DNA from: Maribacter sp. HTCC2170
Lineage (GTDB): Bacteria > Bacteroidota > Bacteroidia > Flavobacteriales > Flavobacteriaceae
Assembly (NCBI RefSeq): GCF_000153165.2
Contig: NC_014472.1
Coordinates: forward strand, 1,795,501 to 1,859,500
DNA length: 64,000 bases
Direction: 5' to 3'
Both the position numbers and the translations under genes were made by a program. Shown in pieces: positions 34,177-42,179 of the stretch. A model generated the notes under the pieces. That model saw only the letters and a list, made by a program, of their open reading frames with translations, searched no databases and was not told the DNA's origin. Each line of letters opens with the position of its first letter. The stretch's first letter is position 1.

Positions 34177-35553
34177 TATATTCCATTCAATAGGATTCCT
34201 CTCCGTGCTGCATGCTGAATTCGGTTTTTGGAGAGGGTTGTTCAGAAAATCTTCGGCGATTTGAAAAAAACAGGGATTAAATAGATTATGACCATCATCT
34301 GGAAAGACTACTTCATAACCATTTTTCAAATGTTTTAATGCCTTTTTGGCATTGCTAGAAGGAGTAACATGATCCAAACCACCACTTACCATTAGCGTAG
34401 GAATTTCTGAAATTACCGGTTGGTCTTCAAAGTTCGCAGCTCTAAATGAATGCCAATCGGCAAGTAACTGCATCTCTGAACGGTAAGAGGCAAAACCAGA
34501 CCCTAGCTCAGATTGTTTTAAATATTGGTCTATAGCTACTGCATCATAAAAAGGAATTTCTTCATAAACCATTACAGAATAGTTCATGGACCAATTAATA
34601 AATGTGTAAAGATGTTCAATATTTTTTAAAGCGTTATTAAGAGGTTCTGTTTCTCCAGTTTCCATAGCCTCAATAAGTATTGGGATATTACCTATCGAAT
34701 TACGGTCGTATAGTGAAAAGAAGAGCACAAGCAAAGCATCTTGAGGATTGAGTACGAACAGTTCACCTTCAAGGTCAAAACGCAAAGGAGCAGTTTGTAA
34801 TTTCTCCAAAACGTTTAATAACCGCTCTTTCAAATTTGGGTAACGGTTATTACATTCTATATTATTTTCGCAACGATTAAAAATGAAAAAAAGGGAGTTC
34901 TCAAAATTTTGTACCGTATTGTTTAAATAATCAATTTCTGGAGCAAGAATCCCTGCAAGCATTGCACTACGAACACTTTCTGGAAAATCGCGCATTATGG
35001 TCAATCCCAATCGAGAACCATACGAAACTCCCCAAAGATTCCATTTGTCATAACCCAAGACTTTTCGTAAATCCTCAAAATCGGCAGCATTTTCTTTACT
35101 CGTATACCCGGCAAGATCTACACCTTTTTGTTTGAGGTTTTCTTTGCAATTGGACAATATAGTATCTAGAGTCCTGTATTGACTCTCTCCGAGTAGGTCA
35201 TCTCTCAAAACAACAAATATGGTTGCTCCAATTTCAGTGCAGTTTGCTTCAGACTTACCTGTTCCTCGCTGATCCATGAGTACAATATCCCGATCATTAC
35301 GCAGAGGATGATTTTCCCAAAACTCTTCCATAACCAAGGTTGCTGCTCCAGGTCCGCCCTGTAAATAAACAATGGGTGATTTTGTTGAATCTGCTTCTTT
35401 GGCCTTTAAAACTTTGTAAACCAATTTTAGAGTTCGCGAATCTGGGTTTTCTCGATTTTCTGGGACTTCGATAACGCCATCAATTGTAATATTTTCAGAA
35501 GTTGTACATGTACATAAGACCGTAACAAATAAAAGTAATGTCCAAATGCGCAT
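34159..35553 (-). CDS. Alpha/beta hydrolase lipoprotein, prolyl aminopeptidase/TAP-like
   Basis: 464 residues from the ATG at 35551-35553, which gives a lipoprotein signal (lipobox at about residues 12-15, V-L-C-T-C); a TTG 13 codons upstream overlaps gpsA and lacks a sensible signal. Alpha/beta hydrolase fold with an oxyanion-region H-G substitute Q-G-G-P-G-A, nucleophile Ser177 in G-V-S177-Y-G, and a C-terminal TAP-like part with the G-G-L-D-H-V-T-P acid region and D-D-G-H-N for the catalytic His. Related to tripeptidyl/prolyl aminopeptidases, so a periplasmic peptidase is likely. Its 3' end overlaps glpD by 18 bases. Confidence 0.85.
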   Translation of the reverse strand: MRIWTLLLFVTVLCTCTTSENITIDGVIEVPENRENPDSRTLKLVYKVLKAKEADSTKSPIVYLQGGPGAATLVMEEFWENHPLRNDRDIVLMDQRGTGKSEANCTEIGATIFVVLRDDLLGESQYRTLDTILSNCKENLKQKGVDLAGYTSKENAADFEDLRKVLGYDKWNLWGVSYGSRLGLTIMRDFPESVRSAMLAGILAPEIDYLNNTVQNFENSLFFIFNRCENNIECNNRYPNLKERLLNVLEKLQTAPLRFDLEGELFVLNPQDALLVLFFSLYDRNSIGNIPILIEAMETGETEPLNNALKNIEHLYTFINWSMNYSVMVYEEIPFYDAVAIDQYLKQSELGSGFASYRSEMQLLADWHSFRAANFEDQPVISEIPTLMVSGGLDHVTPSSNAKKALKHLKNGYEVVFPDDGHNLFNPCFFQIAEDFLNNPLQKPNSACSTERNPIEWNILNPIH

Positions 35554-35588
35554 ATATTGACCTTTTGTACCGAAGTTAACGATTCTTT

Positions 35589-36590
35589 TCAATCCAACCT
35601 ATCAGTCAATTTGGCAAAAGTTTTTTTCGCATTTTTGCCTTGATAAAGCACTTGGTACACCGCATCTATTATGGGTGTTTGCACTTTACTCTTGAAATTG
35701 GCCTTAAGTCCGTAGGCACTTTTTGTGGCATAATAACCCTCGGCGACCATACTCATTTCCATTTGTGCACTTTTGACGGTATAACCTTTGCCAATCATAT
35801 TGCCGAACATACGATTACGACTAAAGGTTGAATAACCCGTTACCAACAAGTCACCCAAATATGCCGAATTGTTGATGTTCCGTTTCATTTTGTGTACACG
35901 CTTAATGTAGCGCTTCATTTCGCGAATACTGTTGCTCATCAACACACTTTGAAAATTATCACCATAACCCAAGCCATGGTAAATACCAGCTGCAATAGCG
36001 TAAATATTTTTCAGCATTGCGGCATATTCCGTCCCAATGATATCATCTGATATTTTGGTCTTTATATAATTGCTTTTTAGGTTATTGGCGACCAATTCTG
36101 CCTTTTCTTGATCTGCACAAGCGATGGTCAAGTAAGAAAGACGCTCCAAGGCAACTTCCTCAGCATGACAGGGACCAGTGATAACCCCAATATTCTCAAA
36201 CGGAATTTCGTAAATATCATGAAAATGCTCACCAACGATCAGGCCTGTTTCAGGAACGATTCCTTTGATCGCCGAAAAGATGGTTTTTCCCTTGATGTTC
36301 GCGGTCAACTTTTTTAGTTCTGTATCAAGAAAAGCCGATGGAATCACGAATATGAGAACATCATTGTTTTCAACCGCATAATTTAGGTCAGTTGTTAAGT
36401 CTAATTGTTCGGTATGGAATTCTACAGAACTTAAATAATTGGGATTGTGCTTTTGGGTTTTTATATGTTCAACAGCATCTTCATTTCGCATGTACCAAGT
36501 TACTTTGTGTAGGTTTTCGGTCAACATTTTCACAATGGCCGTTGCCCAGCTACCTCCACCCAATACGGCGAATTTCATCTCGTTCTTCAT
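35589..36590 (-). CDS. gpsA: NAD(P)-dependent glycerol-3-phosphate dehydrogenase
   Basis: 333 residues. N-terminal Rossmann motif G-G-G-S-W-A-T-A-I-V (about 11-20), I-F-V-I-P-S-A-F, S-A-I-K-G-I, G-P-C-H-A-E-E-V-A, and the catalytic-lysine helix M-L-K-N-I-Y-A-I-A-A-G, all typical of GpsA. It reduces dihydroxyacetone phosphate to sn-glycerol 3-phosphate, the start of phospholipid synthesis, opposite in direction to GlpD. Starts at ATG 36590 (a second Met four codons on is possible). Gene order places both routes of glycerol 3-phosphate metabolism within 6 kb. Confidence 0.95.
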   Translation of the reverse strand: MKNEMKFAVLGGGSWATAIVKMLTENLHKVTWYMRNEDAVEHIKTQKHNPNYLSSVEFHTEQLDLTTDLNYAVENNDVLIFVIPSAFLDTELKKLTANIKGKTIFSAIKGIVPETGLIVGEHFHDIYEIPFENIGVITGPCHAEEVALERLSYLTIACADQEKAELVANNLKSNYIKTKISDDIIGTEYAAMLKNIYAIAAGIYHGLGYGDNFQSVLMSNSIREMKRYIKRVHKMKRNINNSAYLGDLLVTGYSTFSRNRMFGNMIGKGYTVKSAQMEMSMVAEGYYATKSAYGLKANFKSKVQTPIIDAVYQVLYQGKNAKKTFAKLTDRLD

Positions 36591-36715
36591 TCGAATAGTT
36601 TAGTCGGTTCAAATGTAAATAAAAATGAAAGAATGTTTTAATAACTGATAATCAGATAGATATAAATATTGGCATGGTGATTGTTTTGGTAAAGTAGAAT
36701 TTAAATGCACAAATT

Positions 36716-37639
36716 ATGAAGGCTGTAAAACTACTTTTGGGATTTATACTTGTTGGAACTTTAATGACTTCTTGTTATACAGAAGTGATTTTGGATGATG
36801 AATTTATTGAAGAATCAAGTTTTAATACAGATCAGGTATTGCAATCCTATGATCTTTGGTATGTAGATATTAACGCTACCAAGGGCAATGGTGAAGTGCC
36901 TTTTTTACAACGTGCGTTCACCATATCTTTTGATAACGGAAAAGTTTATGCAAATAACAATATAGCAGGTATTGGGAAAACAGGAAGTGGATTTGGTATT
37001 GACGTGGGTTTTTATGAACCGTTAAGGGGCACCATAGAAATTGACCATGATGTTGACGGGTTATGGTTGTTGGATGTGTTTGCCGTTGATGGTAATACTA
37101 TTGAGTTCTACGACAAGGCATCTGACACTTCATATTATCTAAAAGGATATCAGTTCAACAATTTTGATTTTGATATGGTGTTTTATGACAACATTCATTA
37201 TTTCTTACAGGAATATGATGCTTGGGAGAAAACCTATACCAGTGAAGAAGGGGCTTTGAATGATTTTGATGATGAGAACTTTTTACAATTTGTTGCAAGT
37301 GACAATGGTGACTTTTTTAGATCATCAATTGATCAGGCGGGTACATCTGTAAACATACTTGAGTGGGATTTTGAAGGTGATTATGAGATTTTTGATGTAG
37401 AAAACGATGAAACGCTTAAAACTTTAACACTCTCCTATGACTTTATGGGCAATGATTATTTTGAACTCTACGTTATTAATGATAGTACTATTGAGTTATA
37501 CCACCCTGATAGTGAAACGGTATATGAGTTTAATGGTAGGGGATATCAACAGTACTTAAAATCGGGCAAAGGTTCGGTTGACAAGAAAAGAACAAAGACT
37601 TCGAATCCTGTTATGAAAGTGAAACGAAGTAGAAAATAA
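36716..37639 (+). CDS. Lipoprotein with two similar lipocalin-like halves, function unknown
   Basis: 307 residues. Lipoprotein signal ending M-T-S-C (Cys20). Two tandem halves (about 42-142 and 155-275) share the order Y-D-x-W, a strand-rich centre, an I-x-x-Y/L-E-L/F-Y segment and a closing Y-x-x-x-G-Y-Q, so an internal duplication is likely. The N-terminal part (W-Y-V-D-I-N-A-T-K-G-N-G-E-V-P-F-L-Q-x-A-F) resembles a flavobacterial family sometimes mislabelled nicotinate mononucleotide adenylyltransferase; no nucleotide-binding motif is present here. The C-terminal tail is very basic. A REP-like repeat and a terminator follow. Confidence 0.72.
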   Translation: MKAVKLLLGFILVGTLMTSCYTEVILDDEFIEESSFNTDQVLQSYDLWYVDINATKGNGEVPFLQRAFTISFDNGKVYANNNIAGIGKTGSGFGIDVGFYEPLRGTIEIDHDVDGLWLLDVFAVDGNTIEFYDKASDTSYYLKGYQFNNFDFDMVFYDNIHYFLQEYDAWEKTYTSEEGALNDFDDENFLQFVASDNGDFFRSSIDQAGTSVNILEWDFEGDYEIFDVENDETLKTLTLSYDFMGNDYFELYVINDSTIELYHPDSETVYEFNGRGYQQYLKSGKGSVDKKRTKTSNPVMKVKRSRK

Positions 37640-37643
37640 AAGC

Positions 37644-37669
37644 TGTCACCCTGAGCGCAGTAGAAGGGT
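37644..37669. repeat. Single REP-like imperfect palindrome
   Basis: TGTCACCCTGAGCGCAG then TAGAAGGGT; arms ACCCT/AGGGT. The layout (TGTCA, arm, GAG, loop, GA, arm) is the same as in the 26-base repeats around the GIY-YIG gene at 50143 and 50530, suggesting one dispersed repeat class. Confidence 0.55.
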
Positions 37670-37704
37670 AAAGCGAAGACTTTTTGGTTGGTTATTTAGT
37701 TAGG

Positions 37705-37740
37705 AACCGCCCTGGTTATGAAAAACAGGGCGGTTTTTTT
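37705..37740 (+). terminator. Intrinsic terminator after the duplicated lipoprotein gene
   Basis: Ten-base arms AACCGCCCTG / CAGGGCGGTT with an 11-base loop, followed by a T-run to 37740. Confidence 0.9.
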
Positions 37741-37873
37741 ATGTGCTCATCTTGGTGAGATACAAAAGTTTAATTATACAGTTTAAACTGCTAAGTAGTA
37801 GTACTTACAAGACAGAAATATGGTAACTTGTTACTATATATAATTGTTGAAGAACAAATTTAATTTCGACGTA

Positions 37874-38245
37874 ATGAAACAAATGACAAAAATTATTGCA
37901 GTTATATTATTAATCAGTTTCCAAAACTCATTCGGACAAAATACTAAGACACAAATTCCGGAAACTAATGTATTCCCTGCGATAGCTAATTCAGAATTCG
38001 ATCTGATTATTCGAATAGACACGGACATGGTTGAGGAAGAAGTGCAGTCCCGCATAGGGGTTTTAAAAAGTTTTGATAAAGACCTTGAAATATTCTACTC
38101 ACGGGATGAAACGGGTGATATAAAAACACTTACAAGTTCTGGGGGCAAATCTAGTGGCTCCTGTAAATCCGATGATTTTGGTTATCTTATAATTGCATTA
38201 AAAGATTATCAGTGGAAGGGATGTATGATTTCGGATAAAAAATAA
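37874..38245 (+). CDS. Small exported protein of unknown function
   Basis: 123 residues from the ATG at 37874, chosen because it gives a clear signal peptide (MTKIIAVILLISFQNSFGQ, cut after Gly-Gln). The mature part is about 100 residues with one Cys pair (Cys near 101 and near 117) and a strand-rich look. No named domain recognised. It has A+T-rich surroundings and a CAGTTTAAACTG palindrome lies upstream at 37779-37790. Situated at the left end of the accessory-looking stretch 37.8-40.1 kb. Confidence 0.62.
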   Translation: MKQMTKIIAVILLISFQNSFGQNTKTQIPETNVFPAIANSEFDLIIRIDTDMVEEEVQSRIGVLKSFDKDLEIFYSRDETGDIKTLTSSGGKSSGSCKSDDFGYLIIALKDYQWKGCMISDKK

Positions 38246-38275
38246 ATCTTTTTTGAGTACTCAAAGAAATACGTT

Positions 38276-38299
38276 TTACAACAATACCTATAATACATT
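38276..38299 (+). repeat. 24-base direct repeat, left copy
   Basis: Starts TTACAACAATACC; matches 40061-40084 at 21 of 24 positions in the same orientation. The two copies bracket the GNAT and DUF4386 genes. Confidence 0.55.
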
Positions 38300-38395
38300 T
38301 CTACCTTACCTCTTAACTAAAAATCCTTAACGGATTTATCGCATCGAAATCATAGTCGAACCGTTGACGATAATAAAAAAAAAGACAGGCCCGAA

Positions 38396-39199
38396 ATGAT
38401 AAGAGAGCTAAAAGTATCAGACATAGAAGGATTAAACAGTCTTCCTCCATTAGATTGGAATTTTGACTATGAAGCCCTTTTAAGAGATTTCATAAACGAA
38501 GACTTCTTTTATGCGTTTATCCAAATCCAAGACAACAAAATTGTAGGGACAGGCAACGTTTTTATTAAAGAAAAAGTTGGCTGGCTTGCAAACATAATAA
38601 TAGATAAAACTTGTAGAGGAAAGGGTTTAGGCTTTGAAATGACAAACTTTCTTGTTGACTTCTTAACAGATAAAAAATGTGATACCCAATTATTGATAGC
38701 TACCGAACTTGGGGAAGGTGTTTACAGAAAAATTGGTTTCAGAAAATTAACAGAATACCAATGCTTTGATTCAGAAATTGACAGCGATTTTAATTTTACT
38801 AATTCGGTTCGAAAGTTAGAAATTTCAGATTTGGAAAGTGTATACAAATTAGATCAAGAAACAAATTCTGAGAACAGGACCCATTTGATTGACAAATATT
38901 ATAAAAACGGATTTGGATACTTCAATAACGACAATGAATTATTAGGGTTTTATCTTCCAGAATTTGGAAGAGGATTAGTTTTATCTCGGGACGAGCAAGC
39001 TGGAATTGAACTTCTAAAATTGAAGCACTCAAAGAAAGGAAAAAGAACATTATTGCCTATTGAAAATCAAAAAGGAATTATATTATTGGAGAATATTGGC
39101 TCAAAGAAAGGCGCCAAATGTTCGAGAATGGTTTTGGGTAAAGAAAACAAATGGAAACCCAATTACATATACTCATATGGAAGTGGGTATTGTGGATAA
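38396..39199 (+). CDS. GNAT-family N-acetyltransferase
   Basis: 267 residues. GNAT domain at about 1-135: the acetyl-CoA pyrophosphate loop C-R-G-K-G-L-G-F (about 72-79), preceded by the strand W-L-A-N-I-I-I-D and followed by Y-R-K-I-G-F. A second, weaker GNAT-like half follows (about 140-255; V-R-K-L-E-I-S-D-L-E-S-V), so the protein probably has two domains of which the first binds cofactor. Substrate unknown. Codon use is A/T-rich, in line with the accessory nature of this stretch. Confidence 0.82.
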   Translation: MIRELKVSDIEGLNSLPPLDWNFDYEALLRDFINEDFFYAFIQIQDNKIVGTGNVFIKEKVGWLANIIIDKTCRGKGLGFEMTNFLVDFLTDKKCDTQLLIATELGEGVYRKIGFRKLTEYQCFDSEIDSDFNFTNSVRKLEISDLESVYKLDQETNSENRTHLIDKYYKNGFGYFNNDNELLGFYLPEFGRGLVLSRDEQAGIELLKLKHSKKGKRTLLPIENQKGIILLENIGSKKGAKCSRMVLGKENKWKPNYIYSYGSGYCG

Positions 39200-39356
39200 A
39201 AAATTAGGCTAAGTGCCAACCCAAAAAGTTCAGTTATCTGAAATCCTGTACTAACCATAGCCAAGACCTTGTGTGTAATTTGAATAGTACACTCTTTTGT
39301 AACATTCCAGAATTTACAACGTCCTATACCCAATTAATTAACTAATCAATCAAAAT

Positions 39357-40037
39357 ATGAACTCGAATAAAAAAACCGGAAGGCTTGTAGGCCTATTATT
39401 TCTAATCATATTTGCAACGGGAATTATAGTCTATCAAATTTTACAAGGTCCTGTACTCTTTTCAGATGATTTTCTAACAACTGCATCTGTAAACGCTAAT
39501 GAAATAATTATTTCGACCTTACTTTTATGTTTAAGCGGTATAACCTCTGTTGTTATAGCCTCAATTTTATTACCGATTTTTAAAAAGCATAGCACCCCTT
39601 TGGCATTTTTATATTTAGCATTTAGTATCCTAGGTTTTATAGCTATATCTATTGACAATATAAGTGTTCTATCTATGTTAGAATTAAGTCTAGAGTATAC
39701 CAAAAATGAAACTGGGAATTCTGACATATTAAATAGTTTGGGCAGTGTATTTTATAAAAAACATTGGTGGACACATTACATGAGTCTTCTCATTTCCTGC
39801 TTCCCAGTTTTTATTTTATACTATATATTTTACTTGTCTAAATTAATTCCGAAAGTTATTTCAATTGTTGGGATAATAGCCGTTACTCTTATGTTCACTG
39901 AAGTATTATTTTCGATTTTTGGAAATAGCATTAGTATGAATATGCTCCTGCCGATAGGGGTCATTCAACTAGTTCTCCCCCTCTGGTTAATTTTCAAGGG
40001 ATTGAATTCGACAGTTTTAGAGGCTAAAGTGAAATAA
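39357..40037 (+). CDS. DUF4386 family membrane protein
   Basis: 226 residues, about six membrane helices (about 10-28, 50-75, 82-102, 137-157, 164-185, 193-213). The start K-K-T-G-R-L-V-G-L-L-F-L-I and the helix spacing match the DUF4386 family of integral membrane proteins of unknown function. It lies alone between convergent and codirectional neighbours, inside the segment flanked by the 24-base repeats. Confidence 0.82.
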   Translation: MNSNKKTGRLVGLLFLIIFATGIIVYQILQGPVLFSDDFLTTASVNANEIIISTLLLCLSGITSVVIASILLPIFKKHSTPLAFLYLAFSILGFIAISIDNISVLSMLELSLEYTKNETGNSDILNSLGSVFYKKHWWTHYMSLLISCFPVFILYYIFYLSKLIPKVISIVGIIAVTLMFTEVLFSIFGNSISMNMLLPIGVIQLVLPLWLIFKGLNSTVLEAKVK

Positions 40038-40060
40038 TGGGATTTAGTTAGAAAAACTGG

Positions 40061-40084
40061 TTACAACAATACCCTTAATCCATT
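40061..40084 (+). repeat. 24-base direct repeat, right copy
   Basis: Starts TTACAACAATACC; see the left copy at 38276-38299. It sits 24 bases past the DUF4386 stop. Confidence 0.55.
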
Positions 40085-40135
40085 GCGGTTAATTTCCTAG
40101 ATAGAATATTTCTTGAATTTCAATAAAAAGATAAT

Positions 40136-40813
40136 TCAAAAGGTTGTATATAAAGTTGTTACTATAACTCCTTTTCCGTCATTCGATTCAACAGACAATA
40201 GTTGTTCTTTCTCTTTTATATTCAAGTAAAATGGTGGGGCCAATAGGTTTATACCGCTTCTTTTTTTAAGTCGGGTACCCTGCCCTGAAATAATGTCTTT
40301 ATTGGGTTCAAAGTCGCCCTGAGGCACATGCTCGGTTAAAACAACATATTTAAAATAGGTCAACTTTTTTATGATACGCTGTACTTCGGCATTTGATAAA
40401 TGTTGAAGTACTTGCCGTACTATGGCACAATCCGCTTTAGGTAGATTATCGGTTGAGATATCCAAACAATGGAATTCTAAATTCTCCTTTTTAAACTTTT
40501 CTTTATTGTGTTCAATAAGATCTGGGACTATATCAATAGCAACATATTTTTTAGTGTGTTTTACCAGCGCTTTGCCAACATTAAAATCACCACAACCTAA
40601 ATCACAAACCACTATGGGATGCTCAAAAGCGGTCAGAAAGGTTGTCAATACTTGTATATAGGGATTTACCAACTCCGAACTATGTGACCCCTCACCGGAA
40701 TAAAAATCAGATTTGTTATCACCCCAAAGTTTCATTTCATACACCTGTTCCATGGCCTTTTTGGTTGGCCAAGGTTTCTTTATTCTTTGGGTTCCATTAT
40801 CTTTCTGTTTCAT
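40136..40813 (-). CDS. Class I SAM-dependent methyltransferase
   Basis: 225 residues. Motif I V-V-C-D-L-G-C-G-D-F-N-V-G (about 68-80), motif II-like A-I-D-I-V-P (about 92-97), and the post-motif H-C-L-D-I-S-T-D-N-L-P-K-A-D-C-A-I-V-R-Q-V-L-Q-H-L (about 114-138). The methyl acceptor cannot be told from the sequence; small-molecule or protein targets are both possible. A divergent -7 element TATATTTG lies at 40833-40840. Confidence 0.9.
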   Translation of the reverse strand: MKQKDNGTQRIKKPWPTKKAMEQVYEMKLWGDNKSDFYSGEGSHSSELVNPYIQVLTTFLTAFEHPIVVCDLGCGDFNVGKALVKHTKKYVAIDIVPDLIEHNKEKFKKENLEFHCLDISTDNLPKADCAIVRQVLQHLSNAEVQRIIKKLTYFKYVVLTEHVPQGDFEPNKDIISGQGTRLKKRSGINLLAPPFYLNIKEKEQLLSVESNDGKGVIVTTLYTTF

Positions 40814-40832
40814 AAACGATGTGTAATAGTAT

Positions 40833-40840
40833 CAAATATA
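40833..40840 (-). promoter_or_regulatory. -7 element (TATATTTG) for the methyltransferase gene
   Basis: Minus strand TATATTTG, a full TAnnTTTG match 20 bases before the ATG. No clear -33. Confidence 0.4.
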
Positions 40841-40849
40841 TAAACAAGA

Positions 40850-41185
40850 GTGGATAATAAATCGAAAATCATACGTACCTGGAAGGGATGGACAACATTG
40901 GAAAATGCTCCGATTTATGAAGATATGCTGATAAATGAAGTCTTTCCAACAGTAAAAAAGAAAGGGGTATTAGGTTTGGAAAAGGTTAGTATTTCAACGC
41001 AGAAAGGAGTAAATGAAGTAGCGTTTTTTCTGGTGTTACAATTTGAATCGCTAAGCGCAGTGAAAACCTTTGCCGGTGAAAACTATGAAAAGGCCTATAT
41101 TCCTGAAAATGCGAAACGTGTGTTATCAAGATATGATGAAAATGCACAACATTTTGAATTGAAAGAAGAACTGATACTCAAATGA
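40850..41185 (+). CDS. Dimeric alpha/beta barrel (ABM-like) protein
   Basis: 111 residues from a GTG start (no in-frame ATG until residue 26). Pattern of a ferredoxin-like barrel: I-R-T-W-K-G-W-T, Y-E-D-M-L-I-N-E-V-F-P, L-E-K-V-S-I-S-T-Q, F-F-L-V-L-Q-F-E-S-L-S-A-V-K-x-F-A-G. It resembles the antibiotic biosynthesis monooxygenase-type barrels. Function unknown. Convergent with the AraC regulator. Confidence 0.7.
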   Translation: MDNKSKIIRTWKGWTTLENAPIYEDMLINEVFPTVKKKGVLGLEKVSISTQKGVNEVAFFLVLQFESLSAVKTFAGENYEKAYIPENAKRVLSRYDENAQHFELKEELILK

Positions 41186-41211
41186 AAGAACCATAAAATT
41201 GATTTGTTGAT

Positions 41212-42051
41212 CTAATGTCTTTTTCGAAAATCCGAAGGATTTTCGTTTACTACTTTCTTAAAAGTTCTATTAAAATAGGACAAACTTTCAAAACCACATT
41301 CAAAGCAGGTTTCACCCACGTTCTTACCAGTAAGCAATAATCGTTTGGCCTGACTTATTCTATACTGGTTCAAAAAACCTATAAATGTGCCGCCAGTTGC
41401 TTTTTTGAAATATCGGCAAAAAGCCTCCTTTCCTAAATTACAAATTGTGGCTACTTCTTCTATATCTATCTTTCGTTGATAGTTTTCATCTATAAATGCG
41501 TAGATGTTTCTAAGACGCACTTGTTCCTTTTTATTGTATTTGTTTTTGAAAGGTTGATCGTGCAGCAATTCATACTCTTCGGATTCAGATAATGTTTTCA
41601 ATATTTCCAGTACGGCGATAAATAGTTGATATGGAGATAGGGCGTGTAATTTTTTGAGTTCTGACCCTATGCGTTTTTTGGTCTCACCGCTAAAGGCTAT
41701 TCCGTGACGAGACCTCTGAAATAGGTTTTGAATACTCTTTAGTTCAGGTATATCACCAATGACCTCATTTCTATAAAAGGGTTTTATATGTAATACCTCT
41801 TTCTTATAATCGGTCTGCACACCATAATCGAAATTCAGATGTGGAATGTTTGAACCAATTAAAACTAAATCACTTTCCTCAAATCTTGATATATGGTTTC
41901 CTACATGTCTCGTTGCACTGGCCCCCTCGATATAAACAAGTTCAAATTCCGGATGAAAATGCCAATAGAACAGATTATTCAATCTAGGATTGTGAAGAAC
42001 CCTAAACGGACTTTTACTATCTGCCTTAAAAGTTTCTAGTTGAATCTTCAT
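41212..42051 (-). CDS. AraC-family transcriptional regulator
   Basis: 279 residues from the ATG at 42049-42051 (a TTG five codons upstream is less likely). N-terminal cupin-like sensor (about 10-150: F-Y-W-H-F-H-P-E-F-E-L-V-Y-I-E-G) and two C-terminal helix-turn-helix motifs (about 180-279) with I-E-E-V-A-x-I-C-N-L-G-K-E-A-F-C-R-Y-F-K-K and the closing F-x-S-L-S-Y-F-N-R-T-F-K-K. It lies 114 bases from the divergent PhyH dioxygenase gene, so it probably regulates that gene in answer to a small ligand. Confidence 0.93.
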   Translation of the reverse strand: MKIQLETFKADSKSPFRVLHNPRLNNLFYWHFHPEFELVYIEGASATRHVGNHISRFEESDLVLIGSNIPHLNFDYGVQTDYKKEVLHIKPFYRNEVIGDIPELKSIQNLFQRSRHGIAFSGETKKRIGSELKKLHALSPYQLFIAVLEILKTLSESEEYELLHDQPFKNKYNKKEQVRLRNIYAFIDENYQRKIDIEEVATICNLGKEAFCRYFKKATGGTFIGFLNQYRISQAKRLLLTGKNVGETCFECGFESLSYFNRTFKKVVNENPSDFRKRH

Positions 42052-42135
42052 TCTTAAATTTAACAAAAATGAGTTAAAAATTTGATGAATACGTCTATAA
42101 AATCAATATAGTTCAAATTTTGGTCAATATCACGG

Positions 42136-42166
42136 TTGAGAATGGATAAAGTGGTTTGTAGTTTTA
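42136..42166 (+). promoter_or_regulatory. Candidate promoter for the PhyH-family dioxygenase
   Basis: TTG at 42136-42138, 20 bases, TAGTTTTA at 42159-42166 (one base off TAnnTTTG). It lies in the short divergent gap with the AraC gene. Confidence 0.5.
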
Positions 42167-42179
42167 CCCTATCATTTCA

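Noticed and set aside
35554-35592. Thirteen-codon upstream extension of the hydrolase lipoprotein
   Set aside because: It uses TTG, overlaps the gpsA end, and spoils the lipoprotein signal peptide.
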